A DNA stretch of 64,000 nucleotides from an uncultured Bacteroidales bacterium (GTDB lineage Bacteria; Bacteroidota; Bacteroidia; Bacteroidales; UBA932), in NCBI GenBank assembly GCA_934717185.1, contig CAKUYQ010000012.1, positions 1 to 64,000 of the forward strand, read 5' to 3'. A model generated the notes under the pieces. The model ran no database searches. It was given only the letters and a program-made list of their open reading frames with translations, and was not told the origin of the DNA. The translations under genes and the position numbers were made by a program. Below, piece after piece: positions 28,342-35,538 of this stretch; position 1 is the first letter of the stretch; every line of letters begins with the position of its first letter.

Positions 28342-29391
28342 ATGAAACTCTCACAATTTAATTTTGACCTTAACCCCGAACAGATAGCAAAGTACCCTGC
28401 AAAATACAGAGATGAGTCCAAGCTTATGGTATTGCATAAAGATACCGGCGAGATAGAGCACAAGATATTCAAGGACATTCTTCAGTACGCAGATGAAGGT
28501 GATGTATTTGTGTTTAACGATACCAAGGTCTTTCCGGCAAGGCTTAACGGTAACAAAGAGAAGACCGGTGCCGAGATAGAGGTATTCCTGTTGAGGGAGC
28601 TGAACAAAGAGCAGAGGCTTTGGGATGTGTTGGTGGACCCTGCAAGAAAGATAAGAATAGGAAACAAACTCTATTTTGGCGATGATGATTCTCTTGTTGC
28701 AGAGGTTATTGACAATACCACATCTCGGGGAAGGACATTGAGGTTTCTGTTTGACGGTACATACGATGAGTTTAAGAGTGCTTTGTTTGCAGTTGGCGAG
28801 ATTCCTATTCCCAAATGGATTAGAGCTAAGCCGGAGGAGATAGATTACGAAAGGTTTCATACGATTTATGCTGCAAATGAGGGTGCTGTTGCAACTCCGG
28901 CAGCCGGGTTGCATTTTAGCAGAGAACTGTTCAAGAGGATGGAGATAAGGGGAATAGATACCGCATTCCTAACATTACACATGGGACTCGGGCATTTTAG
29001 GAGAGTGGACGTTGAGGATCTTTCCAAACATAAAATGGACTCTGAGCAGATGTTTATATCGGATGAGACTGCAGACAGAGTTAACAGAGCCAAAGAGGAG
29101 GGACATAAGGTTTTTGCAGTGGGCATTACCGTTGTAAGGGCTTTGGAGACACCTGTTACAACTAAGAATGAGGTTAAGCCATTCAGCGGATGGACAAATA
29201 AGTTCATATTCCCGCCTTATAAGTTTGCTGTTCCAAGCGCTTTGGTAACGAATTTCCATCTGCCTGCATCTACAATGCTTATGACGGTTGCCTCTTTTGG
29301 CGGATTTGACAATGTTATGAATGCGTATGAGGTTGCTCTTAAAGAGGGGTATAAATTTGGAACATACGGAGACGCCATGCTGATTATCTGA
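28342..29391 (+). CDS. queA: S-adenosylmethionine:tRNA ribosyltransferase-isomerase
   Basis: QueA transfers the ribosyl part of SAM to 7-aminomethyl-7-deazaguanine in tRNA, the penultimate step of queuosine synthesis. The 349-residue protein has the family length and shows FVFNDTKVFPARL, GAVATPAAGLHFS and TLHMGLGHFRRV. Its transcript probably ends at the hairpin inside the 79-bp repeat immediately downstream. Confidence 0.95.
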   Translation: MKLSQFNFDLNPEQIAKYPAKYRDESKLMVLHKDTGEIEHKIFKDILQYADEGDVFVFNDTKVFPARLNGNKEKTGAEIEVFLLRELNKEQRLWDVLVDPARKIRIGNKLYFGDDDSLVAEVIDNTTSRGRTLRFLFDGTYDEFKSALFAVGEIPIPKWIRAKPEEIDYERFHTIYAANEGAVATPAAGLHFSRELFKRMEIRGIDTAFLTLHMGLGHFRRVDVEDLSKHKMDSEQMFISDETADRVNRAKEEGHKVFAVGITVVRALETPVTTKNEVKPFSGWTNKFIFPPYKFAVPSALVTNFHLPASTMLMTVASFGGFDNVMNAYEVALKEGYKFGTYGDAMLII

Positions 29392-29416
29392 TAGTGACAT
29401 TTTTGGATTTGTACCT

Positions 29417-29495
29417 GTTTTACGCGTCCTGCGGTTTTAACGGGTAAAATATTGGTTTAAAGGTGTGAGATTTAATATCTTGCGCCTTTATTTTT
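29417..29495. repeat. 79-bp direct repeat, copy 1 (contains a terminator hairpin)
   Basis: It is identical to 29957-30035, exactly 540 bases away. The second half folds into a 13-bp stem with G-U pairs (AAAGGTGTGAGAT with ATCTTGCGCCTTT, loop TTAAT) followed by T residues, so it can terminate queA. The first half can form a weaker stem (TTTTACGCG with CGGGTAAAA). Confidence 0.9.
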
Positions 29496-29520
29496 TGTTA
29501 TTAAATGATGACTGAATTTT

Positions 29521-29528
29521 TAGTTTTG
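29521..29528 (+). promoter_or_regulatory. -7 box TAGTTTTG for the orphan membrane gene
   Basis: It matches TAnnTTTG, 52 bases before the ATG at 29573; a TTTTG near 29493 sits 23 bases upstream of it. Confidence 0.45.
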
Positions 29529-29572
29529 ATGAACTTTTTTCGTTGATGATTGTTAAAAAAGAGTGATTAAAA

Positions 29573-29941
29573 ATGTTAATTATGTCGTCTAAATCGTCTG
29601 CATATAGATTCTTTGATAGTCTTTTTTTTAGAGTGCTATATTCAGTGGGATGGTGCGTGGCTGCATATTACATTATTGTTGAGATTTTTGCAAGCAGAGA
29701 TGTAAATATTAGAGATTTACTTCTAAGTTGCGGATTGCTGATTGTTAGTACTGTATATATTTTTATAGCCTTTTTGAGAAAAAAAACATTTGTGCGTAGG
29801 ATGGATAAGTGGTTTGAGACTCATATAAAAGGAACCTTTACAAAGAAAATATACGCTAAACTAAGTGATGTGCACTTTTTGTTGTGGGTTGTACTTTGTT
29901 CGCAAATTATTCTCTCATTGCTTTGCAAGATCCTATGCTGA
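29573..29941 (+). CDS. Small three-helix membrane protein, unknown
   Basis: I do not recognise this 122-residue protein. Three hydrophobic segments are visible, at about residues 19-40, 48-70 and 100-120, separated by a basic amphipathic stretch (FLRKKTFVRRMDKWFETHIK). An alternative start is the ATG at 29582. It is the only gene between the two copies of the 79-bp repeat and is more AT-rich than queA and dprA, which suggests insertion between once-adjacent genes. No immunity or toxin motif can be named. Confidence 0.6.
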   Translation: MLIMSSKSSAYRFFDSLFFRVLYSVGWCVAAYYIIVEIFASRDVNIRDLLLSCGLLIVSTVYIFIAFLRKKTFVRRMDKWFETHIKGTFTKKIYAKLSDVHFLLWVVLCSQIILSLLCKILC

Positions 29942-29956
29942 ATGTAAAATATATCC

Positions 29957-30035
29957 GTTTTACGCGTCCTGCGGTTTTAACGGGTAAAATATTGGTTTAA
30001 AGGTGTGAGATTTAATATCTTGCGCCTTTATTTTT
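29957..30035. repeat. 79-bp direct repeat, copy 2, abutting dprA
   Basis: It is an exact copy of 29417-29495. Its terminator-like hairpin ends only 9 bases before the dprA ATG at 30045, so transcription of dprA must read through it or start within it. Confidence 0.9.
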
Positions 30036-30044
30036 AGCGTGGTG

Positions 30045-31184
30045 ATGGACAAAATTGATGATAGTGTTACGGAGAATGCGCTGGAGCTTGCTTTGGCATC
30101 TATATTTATCTATATGCCTAAAGTTGCATTGGCGGTCAGAGAGGAGTTTGCCTCTCTAAAGGAGTTCTTTGATTTGTCGGGAAGAGAATTGTTATCCATA
30201 AAGGGTATAACTCAATCCCATGTTGACAAGATAAAATCCACAAAGTATGTAAAACGTTTCTACGATGAGGTAGAATGGTGCAGGCGGTTTGGAATAGAGG
30301 TGGTGAGATATAAGGATTTTCCTCAAAGGCTTAAGGATATTCCGGACCCTCCGTTCTTGCTGTTTTGTAAAGGGAACAGGGAGCTTCTTTATGCCGAACA
30401 CAGTATATCTGTAGTGGGAACAAGGTTGGCAACCAATTATGGCAGAGCTGCATGTGATTCCATAGCGCAGTCTATGAGCGGTACAGGGTTGGATATTGTA
30501 ATCTGCAGCGGGCTTGCCTATGGCATTGACGCGGCTGCTCATACGGCGGCCATCTCCTGCGGCCTTAACACAGTTGCTGTACTGCCTAACGGATTGGATA
30601 TGATATACCCTGCGGGTCACAGGGAGCTTGCCGGGGAGATTATAAGAAAAGGGGGACTTATAGTAACGGAGTTTTTGAGGGAGACGAAACCTGTTAGGGT
30701 TAATTTTATAAAACGGAACAGGATTATTGCTGCAATCTCCTCTGCCACTGTTGTTGTTGAGAGCAGGGTGAAAGGTGGTGCAATGCTTACGGCTGAGTTT
30801 GCTTTTGGGTATGGCAGAGAGCTGTTTGCTGTTCCGGGAAGGATGGATGATGTTAATTCTTATGGTTGTAATTATCTTATATCCAAAAGCGTAGCTGCTA
30901 TTTTAAATACTCCTCAAAAGATAGTATCTGAACTTGGTTGGGATGCAAAGAAAATGAAGCAGGTATCTGAAGTTGAGGGGCAGCTTCCACTATTTACGGA
31001 GGATTCCGGGTTGAAATTAAAAATATTATCTCTGTTGAACAGGTATTCTGCTACTTTAATTGACTATATTTGCAATGCGGCCGGCGCACCTATAGATGTT
31101 GTTACTGCAGCTCTTGTGGAGTTGCAGATGGAGGGGATGGTAGATTATAAGGATGATGGTTACCTGCTGGCGGAAAAAATATAA
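30045..31184 (+). CDS. dprA: DNA-processing protein DprA
   Basis: DprA binds incoming single-stranded DNA and loads RecA during natural transformation; it is also widespread in bacteria not known to be transformable. The 379-residue protein has a helix-hairpin-helix region near 45-65, the Rossmann-like core (SVVGTRLATNYGRAA, CSGLAYGIDAAAHTAAI, RNRIIAAISSATVVVESR) and a C-terminal winged helix. GTG codons at 30039 and 30042 are possible alternatives, but the ATG at 30045 is preferred. tatD follows after 6 bases. Confidence 0.93.
   Translation: MDKIDDSVTENALELALASIFIYMPKVALAVREEFASLKEFFDLSGRELLSIKGITQSHVDKIKSTKYVKRFYDEVEWCRRFGIEVVRYKDFPQRLKDIPDPPFLLFCKGNRELLYAEHSISVVGTRLATNYGRAACDSIAQSMSGTGLDIVICSGLAYGIDAAAHTAAISCGLNTVAVLPNGLDMIYPAGHRELAGEIIRKGGLIVTEFLRETKPVRVNFIKRNRIIAAISSATVVVESRVKGGAMLTAEFAFGYGRELFAVPGRMDDVNSYGCNYLISKSVAAILNTPQKIVSELGWDAKKMKQVSEVEGQLPLFTEDSGLKLKILSLLNRYSATLIDYICNAAGAPIDVVTAALVELQMEGMVDYKDDGYLLAEKI
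30176..30184 (+). repeat. 9-mer core GTCGGGAAG inside dprA
   Basis: The copy is TTGTCGGGAAGA, one base short of the full 12-mer, and is read as L-S-G-R. Confidence 0.6.
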
Positions 31185-31190
31185 TTAATA

Positions 31191-31973
31191 ATGAGTGAAT
31201 ATATTGATACTCACATGCATCTTTATGATGAGGCTTTTAATGAAGACAGGGATGCTGTGGTTGCTAAAATGAAAGATGCCGGAGTGGTTCATTGTATTAT
31301 GCCGGCGATAGATATATCTACCTCTGCGGCACAGTTGCAATGTTGCGGACTGTATGGAGATTATACCTCGTTGGCTTTTGGCCTGCACCCAACCTCTGTT
31401 AACGAGAGATGGAAAGATGAATTGGATTTTGTTATGGGACAGATGAAGGGTGCGGATATGGGTAAGGTGTGTGCAGTGGGAGAGATTGGATTGGATGAGT
31501 ATTGGAGCAAGGAGTTTTCGGCGCAGCAGAAAATGGTATTTATGGAGCAGATAAAGCTCGCGGAGGAGTTAGATCTGCCTATGATCATACATTTGAGAGA
31601 TGCCACGGAATCTCTGTTTGAAGTCTTTGAAAAGATGAAGGGCGTTAGAATGCGTGGGGTGTTCCATGCCTTCTCCGGCAGTTACGAGATGTATGAGAGG
31701 ATTAACGGATACGGGGATTTCCTTGTTGGAATAGGGGGTGTTGTAACATTTAAGAATGCTCAGGTTGCAAAGACTCTTGAGAGAATCCCTATAGACAGGA
31801 TAGTGTATGAGACAGATTCTCCTTACCTCTCTCCCGTACCGTTCAGAGGAAAAAGAAATGACAGTAGCAATATCCTATATATATCGCATAAGGTAGCCGA
31901 GATAAAGATGATGGATGAGGATATCCTTGCGCAAAAGGTAATGGAGAATACAAAGAATTGGTTTAATCTTTAA
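31191..31973 (+). CDS. TatD family metal-dependent hydrolase
   Basis: The 260-residue TIM-barrel enzyme has the metal ligands of the TatD DNase family: DTHMHLY at the start, EIGLDEYW near 95, IIHLRDA near 132, HAFSGS near 160 and ETDSPYL near 207. Family members act as 3'-5' exonucleases or D-aminoacyl-tRNA deacylase-like hydrolases. It is coupled to dprA by a 6-base gap and to the asparaginase gene by 10 bases. Confidence 0.9.
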   Translation: MSEYIDTHMHLYDEAFNEDRDAVVAKMKDAGVVHCIMPAIDISTSAAQLQCCGLYGDYTSLAFGLHPTSVNERWKDELDFVMGQMKGADMGKVCAVGEIGLDEYWSKEFSAQQKMVFMEQIKLAEELDLPMIIHLRDATESLFEVFEKMKGVRMRGVFHAFSGSYEMYERINGYGDFLVGIGGVVTFKNAQVAKTLERIPIDRIVYETDSPYLSPVPFRGKRNDSSNILYISHKVAEIKMMDEDILAQKVMENTKNWFNL

Positions 31974-31983
31974 TAAGGATTTT

Positions 31984-33018
31984 ATGATAAATACAAGAAA
32001 ACTTCTTTTAGTATATACAGGTGGAACAATAGGTATGAAGCAAGATCCCGATTCGCTTGCGCTCAAACCGTTCAATTTTGATCAGATAGAGAGTGAGGTG
32101 CCGGAACTTAGAAAGTTCGGATACCATATAGATACAATATCTTTTGACCCTCTAATAGATTCATCTGATGTTGAACCTGCTTTTTGGATAAAACTTGCAA
32201 AGGTGTTGGAGGAGAACTACTACTCTTATGATGGCTTTGTGATCTTGCACGGTACGGATACAATGTCATATACGGCATCTGCGTTGAGTTTTATGTTAGA
32301 AGGATTGGCTAAACCTGTTATTCTAACCGGAAGCCAGTTGCCTATAGGTGTCTTAAGGACAGATGGAAAGGAGAATCTCATCTCCTCGGTTGAGATTGCG
32401 GCGGCGGTTAAAGAGGATGGCAGCCCATGTGCTCCTGAAGTCTGTATATATTTTGAAAACCAACTGTTTAGGGGAAACAGGACAACAAAATACAATGCAG
32501 AGAACTTTAGAGCATTCCGTTCTGCCAACTATCCGCCGTTGGCTGAGGCAGGAATACATATAAAATATAATAAATCTTTAATAAGGTACCCTGCAATTGA
32601 TACGGAACTTAAAGTTCATACCCGTTTGGATACCAACGTTGCGGCAATAAGAATATTTCCAGGGATTATGCACCAGGTAATGGATTCGGTTATAGAAACT
32701 CCGGGCTTGAGGGCGCTTATTTTAGAAACTTTCGGTTCCGGGAATGCCCCTACAAAAAGCTGGTTCCTTAATACGGTGGATAAAGCGTTAAAAAAAGGGA
32801 TCATTGTTTTGAATGTTACGCAATGTCTTGCAGGAAGTGTTGACATGGATGCGTATGCGACAGGCTTGGAGCTTAAACGTATGGGGGTGATAAGCGGGCA
32901 TGACAGCACGTATGAGGCTGCTCTTGCCAAACTTTTTTATCTATTAGGTAAGTATACGAATAATGAGGTGGTTAAGAGCTTATTAAGCAAAAATTTACGC
33001 GGCGAAGTTACATTGTAG
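31984..33018 (+). CDS. Type I L-asparaginase
   Basis: The enzyme hydrolyses asparagine to aspartate and ammonia. The 344-residue protein has both threonine active-site motifs, VYTGGTIGM near residue 10 and ILHGTDTMSY near 83, and no signal peptide, which marks it as the cytoplasmic type I form (AnsA). It is the third gene of the dprA-tatD cluster. Confidence 0.92.
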   Translation: MINTRKLLLVYTGGTIGMKQDPDSLALKPFNFDQIESEVPELRKFGYHIDTISFDPLIDSSDVEPAFWIKLAKVLEENYYSYDGFVILHGTDTMSYTASALSFMLEGLAKPVILTGSQLPIGVLRTDGKENLISSVEIAAAVKEDGSPCAPEVCIYFENQLFRGNRTTKYNAENFRAFRSANYPPLAEAGIHIKYNKSLIRYPAIDTELKVHTRLDTNVAAIRIFPGIMHQVMDSVIETPGLRALILETFGSGNAPTKSWFLNTVDKALKKGIIVLNVTQCLAGSVDMDAYATGLELKRMGVISGHDSTYEAALAKLFYLLGKYTNNEVVKSLLSKNLRGEVTL

Positions 33019-33132
33019 TTGCATTTTATTGTTCATTATTGATTTTTTTTGCGTAAATTGCGCTGATTTTGATGAGTAAACTATTTACTAATTAAATACA
33101 TTGTTTAATATTTTTAATCATTCAAAAATTTT

Positions 33133-33873
33133 ATGAAAAAATTTTGTATGTTTCTAGCAGTGTTTGGCCTTGTTGCTCTAACTGCTACTTACGCATTTGG
33201 TCAGGAAATGTCTGCTCAAGACCTTCTGAACGGTCAGTCAGATGTACCTGTTTATCAGCAATTGAAAGAGAAATTCATTGAGGGTGGTGCAGGTTTCATG
33301 GCATCAGTTCTTATCTGTCTTATCTTGGGTCTTGCTGTTGCAATTGAGAGAATTATCTATTTAACTCTTTCAACTACAAACACTCAGAAACTTCTTGCAA
33401 AAGTTGAGGATGCTCTTAAAAATGGTGGCGTAGAGGCTGCTAAAGAGGTTTGCAGAAACACAAGAGGTCCTGTTGCTTCTATCTTCTATCAGGGTCTTAG
33501 CCGTATGGATGAGGGTATGGAAGTTGTTGAGAAATCAGTTGTTTCTTACGGTTCAGTTCAGATGAGCCAGCTTGAGAACGGTATTTCTTGGATCCAGTTG
33601 TTCATTGCTATTGCTCCTATGTTGGGATTCTTGGGAACAGTTATCGGTATGGTTGGCGCGTTCGATGCTATCCAGGCTGCAGGTGATATCTCTCCAACAG
33701 TTGTTGCAGGTGGTATTAAAGTAGCGTTGATTACTACAATCGGTGGTTTGATAGTAGCTATTATTCTTCAGATGTTCTTTAACTACATCATCTCTAAGAT
33801 TGATTCAATCGTTGTTTCAATGGAGGAGGCTTCTATCTCTCTAATCGATTTGTTAGTAAAATATAAAAAATAA
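33133..33873 (+). CDS. exbB: ExbB/TolQ/MotA family proton channel
   Basis: This is the ExbB-type subunit of the TonB energising complex. The 246-residue protein starts with a hydrophobic segment and GQEMSA (possible signal peptide), a transmembrane helix near 55-75, and the conserved MotA/ExbB core near 150-215 with APMLGFLGTVIGMVGAF and VALITTIGGLIVAII. It heads a four-gene cluster with two exbD genes. With tonB at 39668 it should energise SusC-type receptors such as the one at the end of the window. Confidence 0.92.
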   Translation: MKKFCMFLAVFGLVALTATYAFGQEMSAQDLLNGQSDVPVYQQLKEKFIEGGAGFMASVLICLILGLAVAIERIIYLTLSTTNTQKLLAKVEDALKNGGVEAAKEVCRNTRGPVASIFYQGLSRMDEGMEVVEKSVVSYGSVQMSQLENGISWIQLFIAIAPMLGFLGTVIGMVGAFDAIQAAGDISPTVVAGGIKVALITTIGGLIVAIILQMFFNYIISKIDSIVVSMEEASISLIDLLVKYKK

Positions 33874-33882
33874 TTCCAGAAT

Positions 33883-34296
33883 ATGTCTAAAATCTTAAAA
33901 TATGTATTGGCACTGTTGATGATCATCACAGCTGTTATTATCGTAGTGTTCTTCACTATGGGTGATGACGCGCTGTCTGAGACAACAGTTCCTTTGATGC
34001 TGAACTGGTCAATTATCCTTTTAGTTGTCGCAATTATTTCAGCAGTTATCCTTCCTCTGTTTTTCCCTTCAGGAAAAGGTGGAAAGAAGACTTTGATGTC
34101 TCTTGGCATTATGGTAGTTTTGTGTGTTATTTCATACGCATGCGCATCTGATGTTATTCCTGAGCGTATAGCAGACCTTACAGACGCTACTACAATAAAG
34201 CTGACAGACGCAGGATTGATTTTAACCTGTATTTTGACAGTAGTTGCAATATTGTCAATTGTTGGTGGTGCTTTAATTAACGCATTTAAAAAGTAA
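33883..34296 (+). CDS. Conserved four-helix membrane protein in the exb cluster
   Basis: The 137-residue protein has four hydrophobic segments (about residues 5-27, 42-62, 73-90 and 110-132) and short charged loops. It sits 9 bases after exbB and 6 bases before the first exbD. A small membrane protein in this position is common in Bacteroidota Exb clusters, but I know of no assigned role. It may be an accessory subunit of the motor. Confidence 0.7.
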   Translation: MSKILKYVLALLMIITAVIIVVFFTMGDDALSETTVPLMLNWSIILLVVAIISAVILPLFFPSGKGGKKTLMSLGIMVVLCVISYACASDVIPERIADLTDATTIKLTDAGLILTCILTVVAILSIVGGALINAFKK

Positions 34297-34302
34297 TAGA
34301 AT

Positions 34303-34884
34303 ATGGCTTCAAAGAAAACCCCGGAAGTAAATGCGAGTTCGACCGCCGATATTGCATTCCTTTTGTTGGTCTTCTTCCTGGTAACAACCACCATGGATGT
34401 TGATAAAGGTATTTCACGTCGTTTGCCTCCTATGCCGGATGAGAACCAGAAAGTGGAAGATCAGAAGATTAACAAGAGAAATATCGTTATAGTTAGAATT
34501 AACCAGAGCGATAGAATATTTGTCGGTAGCGGCCCTGTAGATATTTCCGAGCTTAAAGATAGAATAGTGGAGTTCATTACAAACCCTAATAGTGATCCTA
34601 ACCTTCCAGAGAAGGAGATGACAGAGATTGAGGGCATTGGTGAATATCCTGTATCTAAAGGCGTGGTTTCTCTTCAGAATGACCGTGGAACAAGTTATAG
34701 CAAATATATTGCAGTTCAGAACGAGATTGTAAGAGCTTTCAACGAAATTCGTGATAATTTCTCTGAGATTCAGTTTGGTAAGAAATATAACAAACTAACA
34801 GAGGATCAGCAGGCTGCAGTAAGAAAGGCTATTCCACAGAACATTTCGGAAGCCGAGCCTAAAGATGTAAGTAAGAAAAAATAA
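34303..34884 (+). CDS. exbD: ExbD/TolR family protein (first copy)
   Basis: The 193-residue protein has a single transmembrane helix near residues 15-35 (TADIAFLLLVFFLVTTTMDVD); the aspartate in it is the proton-carrying residue of the family. The rest is periplasmic. It is longer than classic ExbD (about 140 residues) because of an insert with several charged stretches between 85 and 135. It pairs with the second ExbD that starts 15 bases downstream. Confidence 0.9.
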   Translation: MASKKTPEVNASSTADIAFLLLVFFLVTTTMDVDKGISRRLPPMPDENQKVEDQKINKRNIVIVRINQSDRIFVGSGPVDISELKDRIVEFITNPNSDPNLPEKEMTEIEGIGEYPVSKGVVSLQNDRGTSYSKYIAVQNEIVRAFNEIRDNFSEIQFGKKYNKLTEDQQAAVRKAIPQNISEAEPKDVSKKK

Positions 34885-34899
34885 TAAAGGAGAATAGAG

Positions 34900-35379
34900 A
34901 TGGCTACATTTAAAAGAAACGGTAAAAAAGAATTGCAGGCAATTAGTACTGCCTCACTTCCGGATATAGTTTTCATGCTGTTGTTCTTCTTTATGGTGTC
35001 TACCTCTATGAGGGATACCGAAAAGTTGGTAACTGTTAAGCTCCCGGAGGCTACAGAGACAGCTAAATTGGAAAGGAAAGACCTTTCTGCTTACATTAAT
35101 GTTGGAACACCTGTCAAATACAAACAGGCTGAATTCGGTACAGATGCCAGAATACAGCTTAACGATTCGTTTAAGACAGTTGATGATATCAGAGACTTTG
35201 TTGCATCTGAGCGTGAGACTTTGAGCGAAGCTGACCGTCAGTTTATGACAGTTTCAATCAAGGCAGACGAGAACGTAAGAATGGGTATCATATCAGATAT
35301 CAAACAGGAGTTAAGACGTTGTTCTGCTCTTAAGATTATGTACTCTGCCAGAACAGTTTCAAAACTTGGTGCTGAATAA
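34900..35379 (+). CDS. exbD: ExbD/TolR family protein (second copy)
   Basis: The 159-residue protein has the same anchor type near residues 17-37 (ASLPDIVFMLLFFFMVSTSM) with the conserved aspartate. Two different ExbD proteins next to one ExbB is a regular Bacteroidota arrangement. A perfect-stem terminator follows and closes the cluster. Confidence 0.9.
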   Translation: MATFKRNGKKELQAISTASLPDIVFMLLFFFMVSTSMRDTEKLVTVKLPEATETAKLERKDLSAYINVGTPVKYKQAEFGTDARIQLNDSFKTVDDIRDFVASERETLSEADRQFMTVSIKADENVRMGIISDIKQELRRCSALKIMYSARTVSKLGAE

Positions 35380-35399
35380 TCTTTGAGGATTGTATATTT

Positions 35400-35433
35400 A
35401 AAAGCGGCTCGGTGAAAATCGAGCCGCTTTTTG
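35400..35433 (+). terminator. Terminator of the exb cluster
   Basis: AAAGCGGCTCG and CGAGCCGCTTT form a perfect 11-bp stem with an 8-base loop, followed by T residues. Confidence 0.92.
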
Positions 35434-35456
35434 TTTTAGAACGTTGCAAAATATTG

Positions 35457-35464
35457 TATCTTTG
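35457..35464 (+). promoter_or_regulatory. -7 box TATCTTTG for the phosphatase fusion gene
   Basis: An exact TAnnTTTG match just after the exb terminator, 74 bases before the ATG at 35539. Confidence 0.6.
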
Positions 35465-35538
35465 GGCTTGGAATGCGGTAGCGTATTTACTGTCGCTGTA
35501 TATTTATTAACAAAATACAATAACTGATACATTTTAGT

